Source of the DNA: Trema orientale
Lineage: Eukaryota > Streptophyta > Magnoliopsida > Rosales > Cannabaceae
NCBI GenBank assembly: GCA_002914845.1
Contig: JXTC01000060.1
Coordinates: 391,419 to 455,418 of the forward strand
Direction of reading: 5' to 3'
Length of the DNA stretch: 64,000 nucleotides
This document shows, one piece after another, positions 1 through 9,769 of this stretch. The first letter of the stretch is position 1. Each line of letters opens with the position of its first letter. Both the position numbers and the translations under genes were made by a program. Below the pieces are notes generated by a model that worked only from the letters and a program-made list of their open reading frames with translations, did not search any database and was not told where the DNA came from.

Positions 1-105
1 GGGGGAGAGAGAAGGGAAAAAGAAAGAAAAAGAATTTTTTTTTTTTTTTTTTAAACTTTTATGGTCAAATGACAGAATTGCCCTTAAAAACTTTGGGTTT
101 TTACA

Positions 106-204
106 GGCGTAGTCCTTGATAACCTGCTCAATCTGGTCATCTGGGATTCCCTCTTTGAACTTTGCTAGCAACACATGCTTCACTACTCCCTTTGCTTCTG
201 CCAT
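106..204 (-). pseudogene. HS1-like A/B-barrel (Dabb) protein, truncated exon 1, copy 1
   Basis: Read on the minus strand from the ATG at 202-204, the first 33 codons begin MAEAKGVVKHVLLAKFKEG and continue to an Asp-Tyr-Ala. This is the N-terminal strand and helix of plant stress-responsive A/B-barrel proteins (HS1 type), usually about 110 aa. At 106 the similarity to the second copy (2993-3132) stops. The frame then runs into unrelated sequence and ends at a stop, so the rest of the barrel is missing. A TATA-like element lies upstream on the same strand near 272-285, as in copy 2. I infer a 5' gene fragment made by duplication, not a working gene. A short expressed peptide cannot be excluded. 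Confidence 0.7.
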
Positions 205-271
205 TACCACTGCTTCTTCTTTTTTTCTTTTTCTTTTTTTTTTCCTCCTCACTACCCTTCTATCAACTTTA

Positions 272-285
272 CTTATAAATAAACT
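272..285 (-). promoter_or_regulatory. TATA-like box of HS1-like copy 1
   Basis: The minus strand reads TAGTTTATTTATAAG about 70 bases upstream of the ATG at 204. The same element, similarly placed, precedes copy 2, which shows that the duplication included the promoter. Confidence 0.4.
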
Positions 286-304
286 AGGGGAATTCCACAT
301 AGGG

Positions 305-2040
305 AAACGAAAAAAAAAATCTTAATATTAGAGGAAGTTAATAATAAAGGAAAAATAGTATTATCATTTTAAGTAAATTTCCTTAAAATAAAGTTCTAAC
401 ATTCATGAAAAAAAAAAAAGCATGAAATTAGACCAAAACGCTTTAAATGTTATAATATCTGAGCAATCATATGCAAATAGTAAATTTTATAATGTTCTTA
501 CTTTAATTTGCTTGTTAAGGGATTATACACTTTATTAGCGAGGTTATTCAGTACAAAAGAAATTAGGTATTTTATGTTAATTATTAACCAAGAACAATGT
601 CTTTAGATGCTTTGTTATAGTAAACAAAATGAGTTGACTCAAAAAAAAAAAAAAAGGTAGTAAACAAAATGTGCGTCATATCCATTTGCCAACATGTAAG
701 AAATTTTAATTGTACAATCATATATAGATAATGTAATCTACTAAGGAAATATTTATCAATTACAAAAAGGAATTAAATTTATAACCTTCCCATGTAATGG
801 AAAAAATGGAAATGACTAACTATTTTTAGAATTTTACAAATTATAACGCCAAAGCCTATTTTGGTGATCGTTTCAATTGGAAAGTTTAGAACGAAAAATA
901 GGAAATATTACAAACTGTGTGTTTGTTTTTTTCTTTTTTCCTTTTTATGTATTTGGATAATTTAAGAACACTATACAATATAACATTGATAAATTATTTA
1001 TGGAAAATTAAGTGAAATACGTCCTTTTTATAATCAGTTTTAAAAAAAACTACTCCAATAGTTTTTAGGTAAATATGCTCCTTAAAAAAAATTATAAAAA
1101 GACTTATATACCCTTAAGTTGAGAGTGTTACAAGGTATATAGCAACTCGACGAAAAAAAATGTTTGAATACTAAGTGCTAGACAGATGTCGATAGCTATA
1201 GACAATGGTATCGAGTGATGCTAAACAAATTATTTAGCAACTCGACTACTCTATCTCTTAATGGGATTAAGATTAGGAGTATTTTTGTCTTTATAATAAA
1301 ATTTAAACTTAGAATGAAGTATTCACTAAAAAACTATTAGGAGGAATGTATTTCCTAAAACACACTTTGGAAAATGTGTATTTTGCTAAGAACTCATTAA
1401 ATTAATAACCTCGATTAAATAATATTTTTTACCAGTCCCGACTTGGGATTAATATGATAAAGTAACAATTTGCTAAATTTATAAGATAATACATTAAAAA
1501 AAAAACACATAGGTACTAATTGATACATAAATTAATAATCTCCTTATACATCAAAATTAAATTTTATGATTTTTTTTAAATTATATTTATTTTATTATAC
1601 AAAAATGCCCAAAGAAATGATTATTTGATATATTTCTTTCAAAAGATAACACTATATATTCTAATTTTTATATCAAATTTTTTGTACCAACACATGTGGC
1701 ATGTAAGTTATCACCATCTAATTGATGTGTTAAAATTTACCACAAATAAATTAAACATTATCACCAATTGAGTGGTGACAAATCATATGCCACATGTGTT
1801 AGTATTAAAAATTTGGTACAAAAATTAGGACATCAAGCATTATCCTTCTTTCAAAATATTAAAAATTAGTACATTTCCATATGCAACCAAACACAGTTTT
1901 TGAATATTCTTAAAAATCATAAACAAGATTCCAATACATAACCAAACACAACAATTTAAGTTTCCATACCAACACATCAACTTTCCCATTGATCAGAAAA
2001 CATAGAACTCCCCATACCAAACGGCCTCTGAAGAGTTAAA
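305..2040. other. AT-rich intergenic DNA, no gene seen
   Basis: This stretch is AT-rich with poly(A) and poly(T) runs. I see no coding pattern. Around 1680-1830 there is an imperfect inverted arrangement (CACATGTGGCATG and its complement, with a TATCACCA/TGGTGA core), suggesting a small degraded MITE. Confidence 0.4.
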
Positions 2041-2253
2041 AATGATAGGAAGGAGGTGGAGGCTTGCTCCACTAGACATTGCGAATGAGTTGACCTTTAT
2101 TACCAGTTATTTTGTGGAACTATCTAACAATGAGTTTAAACACGAGATAAATAGACATTGCCAAAGGTAAAACTGGCCTATTGAAGCAAAAAATCGATCA
2201 AAAAGCACTTGTTATGGTACGCATAGCTTCTCCTTAGGACTTGAGCAACCCAT

Positions 2254-2721
2254 ATGACCGGCCGAGCTATTATAAAAATAGCTGAATATTTGATTAGAGA
2301 GCTACACAGAAATCTAAACTATTACGGATACGTCGTTGTACAGGAATATTATCTGGATTGGGGTTTTAGTTTAGTAACAAAGGTGGATATTCAAGAGCAC
2401 ATGAAGCATAGCTCAATGGTATTAATATATAAACTGGGAATTAATACAAAAACTCCACATGAGATTCAGATATAATGTTTAGAGGGCAACATGAGACCCA
2501 AGACAACTTTTTATACAAATTTGCGTATTCAACATGGACAGGGTGAGCTACATATTGAACAACAGCCTCTGTACTCTCAAAAGTTGATTCAAAATATGAG
2601 TGAACCCTTAATGCAGATTCTCAATGCTCGCGTCCTTTCCCCGGTCACACATAATACTGATATTACAAAATTGATTAACTTTGACATAACTTCATTAGGC
2701 CAATTTCTAGCACAAGATTAG
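2254..2721 (+). pseudogene. Decayed protein-coding relic, two same-frame open segments split by one stop
   Basis: Segments 2254-2475 and 2491-2721 lie in one reading frame, separated by a single TAA at 2473-2475, giving about 155 codons of protein-like sequence. I do not recognise the family securely. The mix of acidic and hydrophobic residues, and a stretch reading like a conserved soluble domain (including HGQGELHIEQQPLYSQKL), suggests a once-coding element. A movement-protein-like relic of an endogenous pararetrovirus is one possibility, held weakly. Upstream sequence from about 2042 is also partly open but in shifted frames. No start, promoter or intron structure is convincing. Confidence 0.3.
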
Positions 2722-2992
2722 GTAGGCAGGCATGAAAAAAGTTTTAACTCAAATTAACCCAGAGCAATAGGACTGAATGTGAATCTAACCTGAAAATGGT
2801 TCCAATTTTTAAATAAGAAAAAGGTCTTAGAGCAAGAAAGGGACCAAGAATATGCAAAAGGTAATATTTTGATTAGGATAGTGAAATTATCATCATAACT
2901 CTGCCGATGAACCTAAACAGAAAAATTTGACTCTGATAATAAATAAATACATCATCTATATATATATATATAGTAAAAGAAGAAGGACTAAG

Positions 2993-3132
2993 CAGTGGAA
3001 GGCCTTCATGGGTTCGATGACGTTGACAAGATTGGCGTAGCCCTTGATAAGCTGCTCAATCTGGTCATCTGGGGTTCCCTCTTTGAACTTTGCTAGCAAT
3101 ACATGCTTCACTACTCCCTTTGCTTCTTCCAT
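2993..3132 (-). pseudogene. HS1-like A/B-barrel (Dabb) protein, exon 1 only, copy 2
   Basis: From the ATG at 3130-3132 the minus strand encodes MEEAKGVVKHVLLAKFKEG, then TPDDQIEQLIKGYANLVNVI and EPMKAFH. This matches the N-terminal 46 residues of plant HS1-type dimeric A/B-barrel proteins, the fold family that also includes the polyketide cyclase olivetolic acid cyclase. In the family, exon 1 ends right after this AFHW stretch. Here the exon runs into TTCCACTGCTTAG, so no GT donor is present at that point. No exon 2 (the GYTH-to-C-terminus half) is visible downstream to 2700. The fragment is probably non-functional. It is 2.9 kb from copy 1 and keeps 13 more codons than it. Confidence 0.7.
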
Positions 3133-3225
3133 AATTAATACCACTGCTTTTCTTTTTCCTCCCTCTCTTATCTCTTCCACTCTCTCTCTCTCTTCCTGAT
3201 TTGTCCTCACTACTCTTCTCTCAAA

Positions 3226-3240
3226 CTTAGTTATAAATAA
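3226..3240 (-). promoter_or_regulatory. TATA-like box of HS1-like copy 2
   Basis: The minus strand reads AGTTTATTTATAAC about 95 bases upstream of the ATG at 3132. It is the counterpart of the element at 272-285. A CT-rich leader separates it from the ATG in both copies. Confidence 0.45.
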
Positions 3241-4632
3241 ACTAACAAAGGGCCGTTCTTATTAATATTATTATTCAATTTTGCTATTTAAGATAAGAGT
3301 CATTATTAATTTGACTTATAACCGGCTAAGCACCATGTATTGTGTTATGTTTAGTCCTTTTCACTACACGAGATTCAAATAACTCAATACCATACCATCA
3401 AATATTGAACGATTTTTGAGAGGATATATCAAAGTGATACAATAACAAGGACTAGGACTACACCCAGTCAATTTTGTACACAAAGCCACTAGTAATAAAC
3501 AAACAATGTTAGGGAATGAATATCTATATAAACGACTTGTATGAATTAAAATTATGTGATGGCTTATAACTTTAGTGGAAGTATACCTATGTATTGATGA
3601 AGATATCGTTTTAGCGAAACGAATATCAAACTGTACTACAACCATCAAATAAACAATGCATCTATGTACATTTACAAACCAACGATATGTCGCTTGCAAT
3701 AAAAATAACAAGCCATTTATTTGGTAAACGAGTAAACAATTACTGAAGAAACGGCATGTAGTTCTTCAATGAAAGAGGGGGTGTCGTTTAACGAATGAGA
3801 AAAATTAACGGAAATGGCATGCTCTTTACAGACGACACTCCTTTAATACAAATGGAACTATTACCCCTTTTTATTATTTTCCAAATTCAAAGTATTCTGA
3901 GAGTTACACGCAATAAAGCAGCAATTATACAAATGAAAAAAAAAAGAAATATTTTGGATGAACATTTTGCTGTAGTTTGGTAGTCAAGTACTAACATTGT
4001 TTTGTCTAGGCTATTAATTTATGTTCGGTAGTCAAGTACTAACTTTTGGCTGGGAAAAAAGCGGAAAATATTTTCATATTAACGAATATAAAGCTTCTTA
4101 TCTTAGTAAATATGTATAAAATAATTTTGTTTTAAAAACTCTGGAAGTGCAGGGGCATCTAACTCTTTGTAGTATATGTATATAGGTTTATTATTAGTAT
4201 ATACTATTGTCTCCGAAAAAAATTGTCGCCACTCTCACAGTAATTTGAACAAAGATTTTGAGAAACAGAAAGACAAATTAAAAAGCAACTACGTACTCAT
4301 ATATATTGTGTAGACAAGAGTTACACGTACTAATATTTCAGTATCGGATAGATAATAATTCCGATAATAACTTTAAAAAAAAAAACAAAAAACTAAATAA
4401 AATAGCACACTTTCAATTCTTCAGCTTAATTAAGCGAATTCTTCAGCTTAATTAAGCGAAGTAATTGTCATAGCTAGAGAACAACCAAAAGCTATGATCA
4501 TAGATAGGAAGTACTTTCTTATTCGAAATACTCTGCTAGGTCTAAATATATATGACTATAAGAATATTATATATATGCTTAACTGTTAATTAATCCAAGT
4601 GTTATTAAGATTAATTAATAACTGGTATATAG
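3241..4632. other. Intergenic, 3' flank of galactinol synthase
   Basis: No gene is seen. The only distinct structure is a tandem duplication at about 4417-4461, in which a 22-base unit containing the palindrome CTTAATTAAG occurs twice back to back. Confidence 0.4.
4417..4461. repeat. Tandem duplication of a 22-bp palindromic unit
   Basis: The unit TTCTTCAGCTTAATTAAGCG occurs twice without spacer. Each contains the self-complementary CTTAATTAAG. It lies about 170 bases past the galactinol synthase stop codon. Confidence 0.7.
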
Positions 4633-6132
4633 TTAAGCAGCAGAAGGTGCAGTCTTTTGGCAAATATTGCCAGCGGCATTAGCTAAAGCTTCAACAAAAG
4701 GTCCAAGCTTGGCATGGCCACCTGCATCCTCCACGTCACAAGTTTTCTTCTCATGATCATCAGCCACGTAGTCCAAGGATTCGTCATTATATATATCCCA
4801 CCACTTCTTCACCAGCATCACTATGTCTTCTCTCTTCATGTTCTCCTCCTCTCCTGTGTACCTCCACGGCTTGGATCCCTATATATAATTCATATTATAT
4901 ACATGTATCATTCATCATCAACATTAGTATACATTACATCAAGATTACTATGGATCACACTAATTAACTTAAATCTATACGCATGGTACTCATATGTACA
5001 TAAAGTTATATATTAATTATTCTTCATGAGTATATACACACCGCAGCGCAATAGTGAGCGACCTTCACTTGATCAACGTTCACATTTTCGGGGTGGCGCC
5101 ACAGCATGGCCAGGACAAGGTTGTACGAATTAGAAATAGGCTTGTACACATCCTTGAAAAACATGTTCAGAAAGTCCTGTCCATTTATACATAAGAAAAT
5201 TTAGATCCAATTAGTGCCTAATTAATTAAAAAGACAAAGAAAAATAAATTATTTTTATGTGTTTGCACATATGCTAACTGTCAAAGAAATATTTCCTAGA
5301 AATTAAACTAATTAGTTTGATGAATTAAAAATTACCTGCTCAGCAAAAGCAGTAGTAGGGTTGGCCTCAAGGGCCTCCAAGAGATTAGCGTAAGTGACAA
5401 GGTTAGGCTCAAAGACAAACATGCCGGCGTTGAAGTACAGCGATGGTGGTTGCCCCAACTCGGCGGGCCACGGGACCCGGTCAGGGCACTGCTGGCAGTA
5501 TCCGATCTTATACTGAGTAGAGAAATTCCAAACCTTCTCGCAAAAGCAATCCATCACAGCATAAAAGTAGCCATCCGGCGAGTCAAAAAGGTGATCAATA
5601 TTCTCAAACACTTGTATGTCCCCATCCAAGTACACCATCTTCTCATACTCCACAAACTACATTACATTATAATCAAAGGACGAGTGTACTATATATTAAT
5701 GAAATGTTACATATAACATGCACATAATTATATGTATATAAATATATATCATGGCCTGGAAAGTATAGTAGTAATACATATATATATATATATATAAGGG
5801 ATGATAAGGTAATAAATTTTAATACACAGTACCTCCCAAATGCGAAGCTTTGAGTAATTGATGACATAATATGCCATGGCAAATTGAGTTTGGCCCTTAG
5901 GGGGATAGACAGGTTCAATCTGACGGATGATGCATCCCTGAGATCGAAGAATCTGACGGTGTTCTTCAGGAACGTCATCCAGAATGGCCACCACAAGAGG
6001 GTAAGCGCTCTTAGCTTTGCGTAGTCCCTTGGCAAGGCCAACTACCCCCTTCACGTAGTCTCCATTGCCAGCCAAAAAGGTCACATATGCCCTCTTTGGC
6101 ACCACCTCGACGTTAGTACTATTAGGAGACAT
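4633..6132 (-). CDS. GolS: Galactinol synthase (GT8 glycosyltransferase), 4 exons, 333 aa
   Basis: It transfers galactose from UDP-galactose to myo-inositol, making galactinol, the first committed step of raffinose-family oligosaccharide synthesis (cytosolic). Exons on the minus strand are 6132-5833, 5656-5336, 5176-5042 and 4878-4633. All introns are GT-AG, and the exons hold 100, 107, 45 and 81 codons, all phase 0. The product starts MSPNSTNVEVVPKRAYVTFL and contains the GT8 metal/nucleotide-sugar DxD motif as LDGDIQVF (Asp111 and Asp113). It also has the CFCEKVW and YFNAGMFVFEP blocks. It ends in APSAA, the C-terminal pentapeptide typical of galactinol synthases. Length and four-exon layout fit the family (about 325-345 aa). 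No key residue is missing. It looks intact. Confidence 0.96.
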
Positions 6133-6255
6133 ATTATCAAACCTATTCTAAAGTAAGAACCAAGAAGAAGAGAAGAGAAGCGAGAGTGATTAAGAGTACT
6201 AAAGCAATATATTACTCAATATGGTTATGAGCAAACAGGTTGAGGGGACTGTCTG

Positions 6256-6264
6256 TTATATAGG
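6256..6264 (-). promoter_or_regulatory. TATA box of galactinol synthase
   Basis: The minus strand reads CCTATATAAC about 125 bases upstream of the ATG at 6132, a normal TATA distance for a leader of roughly 95 nt. Confidence 0.65.
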
Positions 6265-6310
6265 CTTCAACGGGGTACAAAGGGTATGGATTTTGTGCAT
6301 TAAATGAGCA

Positions 6311-6319
6311 CCACGTGGC
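6311..6319 (-). promoter_or_regulatory. ABRE / G-box (CCACGTGGC) upstream of GolS
   Basis: CCACGTGGC lies about 50 bases upstream of the TATA box. The ACGTGGC core is the abscisic-acid response element bound by bZIP (ABF/AREB) factors. Galactinol synthases are commonly induced by drought, cold and ABA, so the position is meaningful, but only the motif is seen here. Confidence 0.55.
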
Positions 6320-6324
6320 ATGTC

Positions 6325-8747
6325 AACGATATGGTCACCTTTTTTTTATTTTTGGTGAAATATTCGTAAAAGGGTTGCTTGTTTAGACTGATTATAGAAA
6401 GACTGACATTTTGAGCTAGTTTGATTGATTTTGGACATAAACTTTTTTATAGGAGCCATTAAGAATCTGTATAAAGGCGGAAAGAATATTCATAATTGAT
6501 TTTCTATATGTATTGTTTAATCTATTATAAATACTATTGTGTTTAAATATTTTTCATTCGGTATCTTTATGCTTATTACCTTAATTGCTCTATTTATTTC
6601 TGGCATCTTTAATAGAAAGGTTGTTAAAACTGGAAGTTTTGTCCATTGCTTATATATATTTATTTTTTGTCAGTCCAATTATATTTTGTAACATCATTTA
6701 GTCTAAGATAGTTATGATTTTAAGAAAAAGATATTAATCTATAAGAGGATTTTTTTTTTTTTTTTTGAAATCATTTGAGGATTTCTTTAAAAGGAAATGT
6801 GAATAAAATTTATGGAAATGTTAAGGATCAAGCAGCCTTCGAACTTAAATACATATTGCACATCCTAATAAATAGTCAAATCAACTATAGCATATATCTT
6901 GATTTGGTTTCCCTATCTCGATGCAAATATATGATATTTATTACGCGGTCTAATTTTTTGCAGCATTTTCAAAAATAAATAGAGTTACCAACAATATATT
7001 GGTTGGAGATGATATTAATTTATCCTTATTTATGTACCGATATTTTTAAGTCTAGCTAGTACGTACTATTTGTTCTATTTATGTTTTGAAATTAAATTAT
7101 TTTTCCTTTAGTCATTAGGGTATTGGATCCATATATATATAGTACATATGTCCTATATATATCCTTCTCTTTGAGGGCTTTTTTTTTCAAAAATAAAAAC
7201 TAGATGCTATTTAGTATTTACTATATATGTTTCATATGCGTCCATTGATTTCAAATTAATGTATTACTCGTTTCCTATTAAGATTCATATTTAAATATTC
7301 AATTGATCTTACAATGGAAAGGATTAGGCTTTAAGTTGTTATATTTGTATTAATTATGCAAGCTAGATTAACCGGAAAAACTAATTAATTAATGTTACTT
7401 TTGTAGAAGAATAAACCTTTTTCCAAACTAGGGAACAAAATGTTCCGCACGGTTCAAACACTGCAGTACATGAATATTCTGACGGCTTCCAAAGTAGTAT
7501 TATTTGAAACAAAGATGAAGAGGACCTTCAGTGTCGTTTATCACAGCTCATTCATTGTCTTCTACTATAGTATAGTTGTGGTGGGCATTATTATTTTGAA
7601 ACCATTTTATCCATGACACTTCAAATGGACCAGATCAAACTAACTAGCCGACGAACTAAAGTAGTACATTATCCAATTTTGATGTCCAACCAATAAATAA
7701 ATATGCAATAATCTAAATATAAAATTATATTGTTAACTTTTTTAGTTTATAAGTTTTATTGAATTTTTAATATGAGATGACATATTGAACATGATTTGTG
7801 ATACTAAAATAGGTCAGAGAATTTGCATTCAACTATCATAACCTTGAAAAAGACCAGTCGAGAGTTTTGTTAGTATGTCAAGTACGAGACGGCTAATTAG
7901 TATATATAATAGTTCAAGTGAAATAAAAATATCAACCATTTGCACACAAATTCATACAAATCAAAAGCTTATAACCAACCCAGAAAGAGTACAAAAGTTC
8001 CGTTCAAGCCCTCTATTGCTAAATGCTTGATGACGAGGAGGAGGACTACTGTTTCCGTATCCAATTGGTACCAACTCTCATATGCTATATATCCTATCTA
8101 TGTGGCTCATGGATTATTTGTCACATACACATGAAAATCAATCATTTTTGTATATATCAATTTGATAAAATTATTTATATTCATTTTATTCGCCTTAAAG
8201 GATCCCAATGATTCTAAAGATATATATATATATATATCGTCTTTGTATATTTTGCAAACAAGTGTACATACTGACACAAGTCTTGGAATCTACTCAAATG
8301 ATGAACTCTTTTTTCCATCTCATATGAGAGGTGGGAATATTACGAAAAGCAAATTAAAGGGCATTACTTTGAAACACGTACCATTTGTAGCCAAAAAGTT
8401 AGAGGTTTGTGTATACGTGTAGAAAATTTGAGTGGTAGTGTACTAGTGCATGATTGTGATATATGGAACCCAAATTATTATTGGGTGATAAAGATTGAAA
8501 CCGCCACGTTTTGCAAAACATAATTTTCACCTCAAAAAAATCACACATTTGCACTCTGCACGCGGAGAAAAATTATTTGCCAGACCCCAAGAAAAAGTGT
8601 TAAAAGGAAAAAGACTCAAAAAAGAAGGGTGGGGGAAAAAAATTTGTCAAGCTCAGATGCGCTTAGTTTTATCAATTTGATCAAACGGTAGTGATAGACC
8701 CAACTATCACATCAAACGCATGAGATTCATCACAGCGTGACATAAAC
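6325..8747. other. AT-rich intergenic DNA between GolS and the tRNA gene
   Basis: I see no supportable gene. A short stretch at about 8000-8060 (encoding a run of Asp/Glu in one frame) looks faintly coding but has no match I recognise. Poly(T), TA runs and simple repeats are frequent (for example TA at 8219-8237). Confidence 0.35.
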
Positions 8748-8818
8748 TGCACCAGCCGGGAATCGAACCCGGGTCTGTACCGTGGCAGGGTACTATTCTA
8801 CCACTAGACCACTGGTGC
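8748..8818 (-). tRNA. trnG-GCC: tRNA-Gly (anticodon GCC)
   Basis: The minus strand gives a complete 71-nt cloverleaf. The acceptor arms are GCACCAG and CTGGTGC with discriminator A. The D-arm is GGTCTAGTGGTAGAAT. The anticodon stem GTACC/GGTAC encloses the loop CTGCCAC with anticodon GCC (8784-8786). The T-arm is CCGGG TTCGATT CCCGG, with a perfect A-box and B-box. The plus strand shows the B-box complement GGGAATCGAACCCGGG. CCA is not encoded, as expected for a nuclear gene. It should be functional. Confidence 0.97.
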
Positions 8819-9224
8819 TTTTGTCTTGGATGCTTTCTTTATAACTATATTACAATAATAAAATGAGACTATAGTTACCAACACTTTATTTTAGTGAAAT
8901 ATCAACTTTTATTTAACCGAATCCATGAACTGATATACGGGTCAACTATATAAACTAAAATAAGGGCATCTGTTATACTGAAACGTCAAAATCAGTTATT
9001 TTTCTAGAATCTCCTTAGAAATATGGGAAGTGTCCCTCAAAAAAAAAAAAAAAGAAGGAAATATGGGAAGTGGACTAGATTAGGAGCAATTGGACCAAAA
9101 TGACTTTGTTAAACTTCTTTTTTTAAATAAATAAATAAATAAGTTTTTAGGAGTATGACAATATTAATAACTCGAGTAGTAATTATATCAATGATATTCT
9201 AGACTGGAACGGCAAGGAGAAAAG

Positions 9225-9460
9225 GACATGGATAGGACGAACGTGGGCCAAAATGACTTTTCTGTGCATTTTTTCAAAAATGATATTTTTAGGAGTATCA
9301 AGAATGTGTTCTTTATTATAGAAAAAGTCCTAAATAATAATTTTTTATAGTCAAAAAGTCCTTGATATATGGTTAAGAAGTCCTCGACACTCCTAAAGAT
9401 GTCATTTTTAGACAAATGCATAAAAAAATCATTTTGACCCAAATTTGTCATATCCATGTC
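9225..9460. mobile_element. MITE family B, copy 1 (about 75-bp terminal inverted repeats)
   Basis: The left arm begins GACATGGATAGGACGAA and the right arm, complemented, begins GACATGGATATGACAAA. The arms stay alignable for about 75 bases, through AAAATGA, TGCATTT and TTTAGGAGT. The 236-bp element has no coding capacity. A related, more decayed copy is at about 42156-42463. The minus-strand open frame across it is an accident of the AT-rich arms. Confidence 0.75.
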
Positions 9461-9769
9461 ATTGTCTCATCGGCAAGTATTAGCCCATGACATGTCGGAC
9501 CGTACTACTTGAGGTGAAGCCCGTAAAGGCCCATTTATCTGAGAAACCAGGCCCTTTTAGACTACTGACCCGATTTTTATTTTATGTTATTTTCGTTTAG
9601 AGCCACGTAGTTAGACGTAATTGTATTATCGTCCCCTCGTAACATATTGTATTGACATATATAGCCATTAAACAGTAACCAGTAGGTCCAGCAGGCCTTA
9701 TCTAACTCAGACCAGAAGCTTCACAGTTTTGTTTCCTCGTATCACAAAGGTTGATTGAGCCTTTGAGCC
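9461..9769 (+). promoter_or_regulatory. Upstream region and leader of chloroplast RPS1
   Basis: About 300 bases lie between the MITE and the RPS1 ATG. A TATATAGCC at 9657-9665 is a possible weak TATA. The start codon context is AGCCATGGCG, a strong plant initiation context. No other motif can be defended. Confidence 0.4.

Noticed and set aside
7940..8422. Overlapping plus-strand open frames, one with a short Asp/Glu run
   Set aside because: No recognisable domain, broken by frame changes, and embedded in AT-rich DNA.
9188..9457. 89-codon minus-strand open frame
   Set aside because: It falls almost exactly on the inverted repeats of MITE family B and has only AT-rich composition.
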